Shown here: piece after piece, positions 1 through 5,339 of the stretch
How positions within the stretch are numbered: the first letter of the stretch is position 1
How the letters are laid out: each line of letters opens with the position of its first letter
DNA from: an uncultured Chitinophagaceae bacterium
GTDB lineage: Bacteria > Bacteroidota > Bacteroidia > Chitinophagales > Chitinophagaceae
Length of the DNA stretch: 5,340 bases
Assembly (NCBI GenBank): GCA_937900675.1
Contig: CALCEA010000176.1
Coordinates: forward strand, 1 to 5,340
Direction of reading: 5' to 3'
Notes under the pieces: model-generated
Seen by the model: only the letters and a program-made list of their open reading frames with translations
What the model was told of the DNA's origin: nothing
The model's database searches: none
Position numbers and translations under genes: made by a program

Positions 1-63
1 AACCCTTTGATTTCTAATGACTTTAGTCTCACTTTCTTTGAACTTTAATATGTCTGCGAACAT
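1..63 (-). CDS. Possible 5' end of a minus-strand gene, truncated by the window edge
   Basis: An ATG at 63 (minus strand) opens a frame that stays open for 21 codons to the window edge. The translation begins MFADILKFKESETKVI, a charged, ordinary-looking protein start. I do not recognise the family and too little is present to assign a function. In its favour, it starts just past the ftsE terminator, and a weak promoter-like match lies upstream with TTG ending 22 nt from the ATG, the spacing seen at three other genes here. Against it, 21 codons can be open by chance. The plus strand in the same region also reads as a possible C-terminal tail (NPLISNDFSLTFFEL, stop at 46-48), so a convergent plus-strand gene ending here is the alternative. 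Confidence 0.4.
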   Translation of the reverse strand, partial: MFADILKFKESETKVIRNQRV

Positions 64-84
64 ATGAAAAAAGGCGTAAGATTT

Positions 85-115
85 CAAGTAAAAAAAGGGC
101 AATTTATGCCCAAAA
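85..115 (-). promoter_or_regulatory. Weak putative promoter for the left-edge gene
   Basis: On the minus strand TTTTG (115-111) is followed after 18 nt by TTTACTTG (92-85), and its last G is 22 nt from the A of the ATG at 63. TTTACTTG matches only part of the Bacteroidota -7 consensus TAnnTTTG. The TTG-type -33 motif and spacing are acceptable. The spacer of this candidate is the ftsE terminator hairpin. The case rests mainly on spacing, so confidence is low. Confidence 0.25.
90..111 (-). terminator. Intrinsic terminator after ftsE
   Basis: Read on the minus strand, the stem GGGCA / TGCCC (5 bp, 5-nt loop) is followed directly by seven T residues (96-90). It begins 15 bp past the ftsE stop codon, where the end of a purM-ftsE transcript is expected. 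It works in one direction only, because the plus-strand side of the hairpin is followed by AAAATG and not by a T run. The stem is short, so efficiency may be modest. Confidence 0.65.
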
Positions 116-126
116 TGAAGAATTTA

Positions 127-801
127 TTAAGCCTTTTCTACCAGTTTTCCCCCTTCTGTGGTCAAAGTGCGGGATGGGAACTTATTTACCACCATAAAAT
201 CGTGGGTAGCCATCAAAATGGCTGTTCCGTCTTCCTTGGCTATTTGCATCAATAATTGCATGATTTCGTCGCTGGTTTCTGGGTCTAAACTGCCTGTTGG
301 CTCGTCTGCCAAGATCAATTTTGGAGCATTTAGCAAAGCACGGGCAATATCTACCCTTTGTTGCTCCCCTCCACTCATTTCGTAGGTCATTTTAAAGCCC
401 TTATTCTGTAAACCCACTTTATTCAATACATCGTCAATTTTTTGCTCCATCAACTTTTCGTCCTGCCATCCAGTAGCCTTTAGTACAAACTTTAAATTCT
501 CATGTACATTTCTATCCGTCAACAATTGAAAATCTTGAAACACTACCCCTAGATTTCTTCTAAGAAAAGGCAATGTTTTCCATGTCATATCTTTTAAATT
601 AAAACCAACCACATTTCCATTTCCTTCGGTTAAAGTTAACTCACCATATAAGGTTTTTAATAAGCTACTTTTTCCAGCACCCGTTCTACCAACTAAATAA
701 ACAAATTCTCCTTTCTCTACTTTCAAATGAACATCTTGTAAAATAAGACTGCCGCTTTGATAAATATTTACATTATCTAATTGAACTACTATCTCGCTCA
801 T
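127..801 (-). CDS. ftsE: Cell division ABC transporter ATP-binding protein FtsE
   Basis: This is a cytoplasmic ABC ATPase of 224 residues, the usual FtsE length. In the known system FtsE pairs with membrane protein FtsX and uses ATP binding and hydrolysis to control periplasmic peptidoglycan hydrolases at the division site. All nucleotide-binding motifs are visible: Walker A GRTGAGKS (38-45), Q-loop VVFQD with Q89, signature SGGEQQR (143-149), Walker B LILADE (162-167), D-loop SLD (171-173) and H-loop H200. The stretch LLTDRNVHENL after the Q-loop resembles LLMDRTVYDNV of E. coli FtsE and favours FtsE over the related LolD. The ATG at 801 is 23 bp after the purM stop and no -7 box lies between, so it is probably co-transcribed with purM. 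No ftsX is adjacent. An intrinsic terminator follows at 90-111. Family assignment is firm; the division role is from family knowledge. Confidence 0.92.
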   Translation of the reverse strand: MSEIVVQLDNVNIYQSGSLILQDVHLKVEKGEFVYLVGRTGAGKSSLLKTLYGELTLTEGNGNVVGFNLKDMTWKTLPFLRRNLGVVFQDFQLLTDRNVHENLKFVLKATGWQDEKLMEQKIDDVLNKVGLQNKGFKMTYEMSGGEQQRVDIARALLNAPKLILADEPTGSLDPETSDEIMQLLMQIAKEDGTAILMATHDFMVVNKFPSRTLTTEGGKLVEKA

Positions 802-824
802 GGGATGGTTTGTTTTATATAAAA

Positions 825-2003
825 TTAATAGCTAAATGTTTCTGTTCCAAAACTTCCTTTCAACACCAATTCTTTGGTATCAGCCGCTTCCACTCTACCA
901 ATTATTTGTGCTTCAATACCTAATGAAGCTGCAATGTCGATTAACGCCTTTGCATCAGATTCGTTGGTGAATATTTCTAAACGATGGCCCATATTAAATA
1001 CCTGATACATTTCTCTCGCATTCGCACCAGAGTTTTCTTGAATCAATTTAAATATTGGAGGCACTTCTAAGAAATTGTCTTTCACAATACGCATTGGGCC
1101 TGGCAAATATTTCATACACTTGGTTTGACCACCTCCACTACAATGAATCATACCTTTTACCGCATCAAAATGATTGCTTAAAATAGCTTTCACCAATGGC
1201 GCATAAGTTCTTGTAGGGCTCAATAATAATTTACCCACTTGGATGCTTCCAAAACCAGGTATGTCAAGGGTATCCGTTACTTTATTCTTTCCAATATATA
1301 CTACTTCTTTCGCCAAGCTTGGTTCAAATGTTTCTGGATATTTAGTAGCATACTCTTTACTCAAAACATCATGTCTTGCACTGGTTAATCCATTACTTCC
1401 CAAACCGCTATTATATGCAGTTTCATATTTTGCCTGGCCATAACTAGAAAAACCTACAATCACTTGACCAGGAGCAATTAAATCATTCGTAATTAATTTT
1501 GACTTAGGCCATCTAGCTGTCATGGTTCCGTTAACAGCAATAGTTCTAACCACATCACCTACATCAGCCGTTTCACCCCCTAAGAAAGATATCTGAACAC
1601 CAAATTCTTTTAGTGTTTCAAAAAAAGCTTGTGTGCCATTAATGACCTCACTAATCACTTCTCCATTGATGATTAATTTGTTTCTATCAATAGTACTTGA
1701 GAATAAAATTTGATCATAAATACCTACACATAGTAAATCATCTAAATTCATTGCAATGGCATCTTGTGCAATACCCTTCCAAACAGATGCATCGCCTGTT
1801 TCTTTCCAATATATGTATGCCAAGATACTTTTGGTACCTGCACCATCCGCATGCATGATATTGATAAAATGATTGTCTCCCCCAAGATAATCTGCATATA
1901 ATTTACAAAAAGCATTTGGGTATAATCCCTGATCTAAATGTTGGATAGCTGCGTGAACTTCTTCTTTTTGTGCGGATACCCCGCGTTGGGCATACAATGA
2001 CAT
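825..2003 (-). CDS. purM: Phosphoribosylformylglycinamidine cyclo-ligase (AIR synthetase)
   Basis: This cytosolic enzyme closes the imidazole ring in de novo purine synthesis: FGAM + ATP gives AIR + ADP + phosphate. From the ATG at 2003 it has 392 residues, longer than E. coli PurM (about 345), as expected for the Bacteroidota-type enzyme. Conserved blocks, in order, are HADGAGTKS (51-59), MNLDDLLCVG (85-94), LGGETADVGD (141-150), GLTSARH (205-211), LLSPTRTY (260-267), HCSGGGQTK (287-295) and EMYQVFNMGHR (331-341). They span the N-terminal and C-terminal AIRS domains, so the gene looks intact. The frame extends upstream to a TTG at 2027, but that TTG is inside the -7 promoter box TACCTTTG, so the extra eight codons would lie upstream of the predicted transcript start. 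There is no Shine-Dalgarno sequence. It heads a probable purM-ftsE operon and diverges from ribF. No other pur gene is in the window. Confidence 0.96.
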   Translation of the reverse strand: MSLYAQRGVSAQKEEVHAAIQHLDQGLYPNAFCKLYADYLGGDNHFINIMHADGAGTKSILAYIYWKETGDASVWKGIAQDAIAMNLDDLLCVGIYDQILFSSTIDRNKLIINGEVISEVINGTQAFFETLKEFGVQISFLGGETADVGDVVRTIAVNGTMTARWPKSKLITNDLIAPGQVIVGFSSYGQAKYETAYNSGLGSNGLTSARHDVLSKEYATKYPETFEPSLAKEVVYIGKNKVTDTLDIPGFGSIQVGKLLLSPTRTYAPLVKAILSNHFDAVKGMIHCSGGGQTKCMKYLPGPMRIVKDNFLEVPPIFKLIQENSGANAREMYQVFNMGHRLEIFTNESDAKALIDIAASLGIEAQIIGRVEAADTKELVLKGSFGTETFSY

Positions 2004-2024
2004 GGATCTAAATTGATTGTGGCA

Positions 2025-2032
2025 CAAAGGTA
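2025..2032 (-). promoter_or_regulatory. -7 promoter box of purM (TACCTTTG)
   Basis: The minus strand reads TACCTTTG, an exact match to the Bacteroidota -7 consensus TAnnTTTG. Its last G is 22 nt from the A of the ATG at 2003. If the transcript starts about four bases after the box, the leader is roughly 18 nt. I see no convincing TTG-type -33 element at the usual distance. The box contains the TTG that extends the purM frame, which argues against that codon as the start. Confidence 0.75.
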
Positions 2033-2041
2033 CAATTGTTT

Positions 2042-2049
2042 TACATTTG
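2042..2049 (+). promoter_or_regulatory. -7 promoter box of ribF (TACATTTG)
   Basis: TACATTTG matches the consensus TAnnTTTG exactly, with its last G 22 nt before the A of the ribF ATG. A TTG at 2017-2019 lies 22 nt upstream and could serve as the -33 element. The box is only 9 bp from the opposing purM box. The short leader ends in TAGAAG before the ATG and has no strong Shine-Dalgarno sequence. It is far too short for an FMN riboswitch. Confidence 0.75.
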
Positions 2050-2070
2050 TGCCATATTTAGACATAGAAG

Positions 2071-3015
2071 ATGAAGGTTCACTACGATTTACAAAATTTA
2101 CCCCCATTTAAGCAAGCAGTCATTACCACTGGAGCATTTGATGGTGTTCATAAAGGGCATCAGCAAATCATCCAAAAAATGAAGTCTATTGCAGCTTCTA
2201 TTCATGGAGAAACCGTAATCATTAGCTTTCATCCACATCCAAGAAAAGTGATCTCTTCTGTCCCTGGAGAAATCAAGCAACTAACTCATATTAGCGAAAG
2301 AATAGAATTATTGGACAAAGCCGGTGTTGACCATTTAGTGGTGGTACCCTTTGATCATCGTTTTTCCAATATGACAGCTGATGAATATGTGAAAGATTTT
2401 ATTGTGGCCCATTTTAAACCCGCGCATATTATTGTTGGATATGACCACCGATTTGGCAATGGCAGAAAGGGAGACTTTAAATTACTAGAGCAACTTGGAA
2501 AGGTTTATCATTTTACAGTAGACGAAATCAATGAGCAATTAGTAGATGGAGCCATTGTAAGTTCAACTTTAATTAGAAACTGCATTGCTGATAAAAATAT
2601 ACAACAAGCCAATAATTTATTAGGGTATCCATATGCTTTTGAAGGATTCGTAGTAAGAGGTAATCAATTAGGCAGAACCATTGGTTTTCCTACAGCTAAC
2701 TTGCATATCAATGATGAAGAAAAACTAATTCCTTCCAATGGAGTGTATGCAGTTAAAGTTAAAGGTGCTTGCACAGATGGCAGTTTACTCAATGGGATGA
2801 TGAATATTGGCGTAAGACCCACAGTGGATGGGCATAAAAAAGTAATTGAAGTACATATTTTCAATTTTGATAAAGACATTTACGACCAAACCATCACCGT
2901 ACAAGTGTTTGAATTTATCAGAGGTGAACAAAAATTTGATGGACTAGATGCACTTAAAAATCAATTAGTGCAAGACAAATTACAAACTGCAACTATTTTG
3001 CAGAAGTATCCATAA
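2071..3015 (+). CDS. ribF: Bifunctional riboflavin kinase / FMN adenylyltransferase (FAD synthetase)
   Basis: This cytosolic enzyme phosphorylates riboflavin to FMN and then adenylylates FMN to FAD, using ATP for both steps. Its 314 residues match the usual bacterial length of about 310. The N-terminal nucleotidyltransferase domain (about 15-175) shows GAFDGVHKGH (21-30), SFHPHP (52-57), VGYDHRFGNGRKGD (122-135) and SSTLIR (164-169). The C-terminal flavokinase domain (about 185-312) shows GRTIGFPTAN (201-210), NIGVRPT (245-251) and E260 in IEVHIFNFD, which aligns with the catalytic glutamate known in this family. Both halves appear functional. The ATG at 2071 sits 22 nt after the -7 box and no better start is visible. 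The gene diverges from purM, and its last 23 bp overlap the end of holA on the other strand, so no separate terminator fits between them. No other flavin synthesis gene is nearby. Confidence 0.97.
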   Translation: MKVHYDLQNLPPFKQAVITTGAFDGVHKGHQQIIQKMKSIAASIHGETVIISFHPHPRKVISSVPGEIKQLTHISERIELLDKAGVDHLVVVPFDHRFSNMTADEYVKDFIVAHFKPAHIIVGYDHRFGNGRKGDFKLLEQLGKVYHFTVDEINEQLVDGAIVSSTLIRNCIADKNIQQANNLLGYPYAFEGFVVRGNQLGRTIGFPTANLHINDEEKLIPSNGVYAVKVKGACTDGSLLNGMMNIGVRPTVDGHKKVIEVHIFNFDKDIYDQTITVQVFEFIRGEQKFDGLDALKNQLVQDKLQTATILQKYP

Positions 3016-4003
3016 TCTTAATAACCAACTCTTTTAACAAGTCCGCGTCAGAGTTAGAAGCATCGTTGATTCCTAGAACTCGCAAATTATATTCGTGAAT
3101 CAATAATAAGATATGTTCAACTTTACCATAACTATAATGTCTTGTAGCAAACATATAGTTTTTCACTAAGAATGGAGCAATCCCTACCTCGCTCGCAATT
3201 CTTCTCTCATCATTTGTGCCTAATCCATAAATAGAATAGAGCTTGCTAAAAAAAGCATATAGGGTTGGAAGAATCAATTGTATGGGTGCGGCCTTATGAT
3301 TGGATTCAAAATATTGAATCATTTTAATGGCTTTAGAGAAATTCTTTTGTGCAACAGCATCCTGAAATTCAAAAGCATTGTATTCTTTGCTGATACCAAT
3401 ATATTTCTCAATATCATCTTCTGTGATATTTTTTCTCTCACCAATATTGATAATAAGCTTATCTAACTCATTTTGAATTCTACTTAAATCATTCCCAATA
3501 TGATCCACAATAATTTGAACCGCTTTTGGACTAATTTGGAAACCCCTATCCTTTATAAAACCCATTACCCATTCTGGCAATTTATTGTCATACATTTTCT
3601 TGGTAGAAACATGTACTGCCTTTGTTTTTAGGGCCTTGGCCAATGCAGATCTGCCATCTACATTTTTATCTTTATGTGCAACAATTAAAATGGTAGAACT
3701 TAAGGGGTTTTCAATATAGGGTAATAGCTTTTCAATTTGACCCATATGCTGGGCCTCTTTAAGAATAACCACCTGTTTTTCTGCAAATACTGGATAACGC
3801 TTACAAGCGTTTATGATCTCAGTCCAGTCTGCATCTTTACCATAAAAAATAGTTAAATTAAATGCTTGCTCTGCTTCTGGAAGCAATTGTTTTTCAGCAT
3901 ATTCTACTACCTGATCAATATAAAAAGGCTCTTCCCCCTCTAGCCAGTACACAGCATCATATACATTCTTTTTCCAATTGGCTATAATTTTAGTAGTAGG
4001 CAT
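2993..4003 (-). CDS. holA: DNA polymerase III, delta subunit (clamp loader)
   Basis: Delta is the clamp-loader subunit that opens the sliding-clamp ring so it can be placed on primed DNA. The protein has 336 residues from the ATG at 4003, a normal length for the family. Recognisable blocks are YWLEGEEPFYID (19-30), PVFAEKQVVIL (71-81), GNDLSRIQNELDKL (170-183) and NAFEFQDAVAQKN (209-221), followed by a helical C-terminal collar region. A functional Walker A motif is absent, as usual for delta, which does not hydrolyse ATP. The frame extends to a TTG at 4009, but that TTG lies inside a candidate -7 box TATCTTTG, so the ATG two codons later is preferred. The 3' end overlaps ribF tail-to-tail by 23 bp. 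It diverges from the coiled-coil gene. Family identity is by sequence pattern; HolA proteins are divergent, so confidence is slightly below that of purM and ribF. Confidence 0.93.
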   Translation of the reverse strand: MPTTKIIANWKKNVYDAVYWLEGEEPFYIDQVVEYAEKQLLPEAEQAFNLTIFYGKDADWTEIINACKRYPVFAEKQVVILKEAQHMGQIEKLLPYIENPLSSTILIVAHKDKNVDGRSALAKALKTKAVHVSTKKMYDNKLPEWVMGFIKDRGFQISPKAVQIIVDHIGNDLSRIQNELDKLIINIGERKNITEDDIEKYIGISKEYNAFEFQDAVAQKNFSKAIKMIQYFESNHKAAPIQLILPTLYAFFSKLYSIYGLGTNDERRIASEVGIAPFLVKNYMFATRHYSYGKVEHILLLIHEYNLRVLGINDASNSDADLLKELVIKIMDTSAK

Positions 4004-4006
4004 ATC

Positions 4007-4014
4007 CAAAGATA
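4007..4014 (-). promoter_or_regulatory. Candidate -7 box for holA (TATCTTTG)
   Basis: The minus strand reads TATCTTTG, an exact TAnnTTTG match. Its last G is only 4 nt from the A of the holA ATG, unlike the 22 nt at purM, ribF and the coiled-coil gene. If used, transcription would start at about the ATG and give a leaderless mRNA. It forms an 8-bp inverted repeat with the box at 4036-4043. It could also be a chance match or a copy serving as an operator half-site. Confidence 0.5.
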
Positions 4015-4035
4015 CAAGATTTAGGCGTTTTTACT

Positions 4036-4043
4036 TATCTTTG
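4036..4043 (+). promoter_or_regulatory. -7 promoter box of the coiled-coil gene (TATCTTTG)
   Basis: TATCTTTG matches TAnnTTTG exactly, with its last G 22 nt before the A of the ATG at 4065, the same spacing as at purM and ribF. The predicted leader is about 18 nt, AT-rich and without a Shine-Dalgarno sequence. No clear TTG-type -33 element is present at the usual distance. Confidence 0.7.
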
Positions 4044-4064
4044 AAACCTATTCAAACATAATTT

Positions 4065-4979
4065 ATGAGCAACGAATCGACAAACAACAACGGGAAAATC
4101 ATTATTGGTATTTTATTAGTAGCCTTAGTAGGTTCTTGGATTTACTTTAGTACTTCTAAGACAGAGATTGTAAACAACTACACTACTCAATTAAATTCAG
4201 CTGATAGCACTAAGAATGCAATACAAGCAGAATTCATTGCAGCTTCTGCTAAAGTAGATTCTTTAACTGCACAAAATGGACAGTTACAAGGAGATCTTTT
4301 AGAGAAGTCTCAAAATTTACAAAAATTAAAATCTGATATCGGTGCATTATTAACCAAGAAAAATGCAACTGATAAAGAATTAGCAGAAGCAAAAAATTTA
4401 ATTGCTACATTAAATTCTAAAGTGGCTGAATTATTTACTGATTTAAGTAAAGCACAAGAAGAAAACAAGCAATTGAATGCTAAGAACCAAGATTTAACCA
4501 ATCAAAACACTACCCTTTCTACTAATTTAAATACAACAACAAAAGAGAAAGAAAGATTACAAGATATAGGTTCTACTTTACACGCTTCTACATTCTCTAT
4601 TCAAGCTTTGAGAATTAAAGAAGATGGTACTGAAAAAGCAACTAAATCAGCTAAAAGAGCAAATACGATTCGTATTGCTTTCCAAATTGATAAAAACAGA
4701 ATCACTCCAAGTGGTCCTCAAGATTTATACATTTGTATTACTGCTCCAGATGGCAAAGCTTTTGGCGAAGGTGGTACAATCACTACAAGAGAAGATGGTA
4801 ACAAGGCATTTTCTAATAAAGTAGCTGTTCAATACGAGCAAAACGCTGTATTGCCAGTAAGCTATGATGTTAAGAATGCTAATAAATTCATCGAAGGTGA
4901 ATACAAAATTGAAGTGTATCACAATGGCTTCAAAATTGGCGAAGGCAAAACAAGCTTAAGAAAAGGTGGATTATTCTAA
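4065..4979 (+). CDS. Membrane-anchored coiled-coil protein with a C-terminal beta-rich domain, function unknown
   Basis: I do not recognise a named family. The 304-residue protein has a short polar N-terminus (1-10), one hydrophobic segment (about 12-28, IIIGILLVALVGSWIYF), a long region rich in E, K, Q, N, S and L with heptad-like leucine spacing (about 40-170), and a C-terminal domain (about 172-304). The last looks beta-rich, with alternating hydrophobic segments such as NTIRIAFQID, QDLYICITAPDG, VLPVSYDV and GEYKIEVYHNG, suggesting an Ig-like sandwich. There is no lipobox and no clear signal peptidase site. The likely topology is a single-pass anchor with the coiled coil and C-terminal domain in the periplasm, though the charge balance is not decisive. 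Coiled-coil similarity may attract misleading SMC-type labels; no ATPase motif is present. It has its own promoter, diverges from holA and ends before a strong terminator, so it is probably monocistronic. Confidence 0.88.
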   Translation: MSNESTNNNGKIIIGILLVALVGSWIYFSTSKTEIVNNYTTQLNSADSTKNAIQAEFIAASAKVDSLTAQNGQLQGDLLEKSQNLQKLKSDIGALLTKKNATDKELAEAKNLIATLNSKVAELFTDLSKAQEENKQLNAKNQDLTNQNTTLSTNLNTTTKEKERLQDIGSTLHASTFSIQALRIKEDGTEKATKSAKRANTIRIAFQIDKNRITPSGPQDLYICITAPDGKAFGEGGTITTREDGNKAFSNKVAVQYEQNAVLPVSYDVKNANKFIEGEYKIEVYHNGFKIGEGKTSLRKGGLF

Positions 4980-4996
4980 TCTACTTCAATGATATA

Positions 4997-5025
4997 AAAA
5001 AGGCCCCAATTTTTGGGGCCTTTTT
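4997..5025. terminator. Strong bidirectional intrinsic terminator
   Basis: The arm AAAAAGGCCCCAA (4997-5009) pairs perfectly with TTGGGGCCTTTTT (5013-5025) across a TTT loop, a 13-bp stem with a GC core of six pairs. On the plus strand the T run is TTTTT; on the minus strand it is six T residues. It lies 17 bp after the stop of the coiled-coil gene and 2 bp after the stop of the opposing small gene, so it can end both convergent transcripts. Confidence 0.93.
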
Positions 5026-5027
5026 GT

Positions 5028-5339
5028 TTAATATACTAACTCATTATTGTCCTGAACAATATTTCCCGACAAATTCATAACCGGAATATTATTGTAGGAT
5101 AATGCATAAAACCAAAGCTGAATAGCTGCTGGAGATATGCTTTCAACAAAGAAATTAACCTTTGTTAAATAAGGAACTAATTTGGCTGTTAATTCTTGAT
5201 TTGGCTCCTCATTATTAGCCCATTGATTTAATAAGCTTTTAAATTGAGCAAGTTCGTGGTCCATTAAATGATCAAAAGCATGCAATTGAATGAACTCGGA
5301 AACCGCGTCATGCAATAAAGCCTTGTGATTTGTTTTCAT
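5028..5339 (-). CDS. Small hypothetical protein, start at the window edge
   Basis: I do not recognise this 103-residue protein. It is predicted soluble and largely helical, with amphipathic stretches such as HDAVSEFIQLHAFDHLM (10-26) and LAQFKSLLNQW (30-40), followed by a more hydrophobic part near FVESISPAAIQLWFYALSYN (64-83). It has no cysteine, no signal peptide, no transmembrane segment and no metal or nucleotide motif that I can see. The ATG at 5339 is one base from the window edge, so it could be an internal methionine of a longer protein, and its promoter cannot be judged. The stop lies 2 bp from the bidirectional terminator, so it is the last gene of its transcript. Fit to a terminator, composition like its neighbours and a 103-codon open frame support a real gene. 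Confidence 0.7.
   Translation of the reverse strand: MKTNHKALLHDAVSEFIQLHAFDHLMDHELAQFKSLLNQWANNEEPNQELTAKLVPYLTKVNFFVESISPAAIQLWFYALSYNNIPVMNLSGNIVQDNNELVY

Larger units (their letters stand above)
2020..2054. repeat. Imperfect palindrome spanning the purM/ribF divergent promoters
   Basis: The arms TGGCACAAA (2020-2028) and TTTGTGCCA (2046-2054) are exact reverse complements over 9 bp. Symmetry continues inward with GTA/TAC (2030-2032 and 2042-2044) and AA/TT (2034-2035 and 2039-2040), centred at 2037. Each half contains the -7 box of one promoter, so each promoter reads TAnnTTTGTGCCA in its own direction. The dyad may be a regulator site, or may simply reflect two promoters with the same extended consensus placed back to back. 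Confidence 0.75.

Noticed and set aside
48..65. Small dyad ATATGT / ACATAT with a 6-nt loop
   Set aside because: It is only 6 bp and very AT-rich, so it is expected by chance; part of it overlaps a possible start codon and it has no T tract.
64..255. Plus-strand open frame of 63 codons
   Set aside because: Most of it is antisense to the 3' end of ftsE, it spans the minus-strand terminator, and its translation shows no family-like pattern.
158..385. Plus-strand open frame inside ftsE
   Set aside because: It lies entirely antisense to the Walker B and signature region of a clear ABC ATPase; it is a shadow frame.
2050..2070. Possible FMN riboswitch ahead of ribF
   Set aside because: The predicted leader is about 18 nt, far shorter than an FMN aptamer, and none of its conserved sequence is present between the promoter and ATG.
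4310..4501. Minus-strand open frame inside the coiled-coil gene
   Set aside because: It is antisense to the heptad-rich region, where a lysine-, asparagine- and alanine-rich coding strand naturally leaves few stops on the opposite strand.
4105..4575. SMC- or chromosome-partition-type protein
   Set aside because: The resemblance is only coiled-coil composition; there is no Walker A, signature or hinge, and the protein has a membrane anchor.
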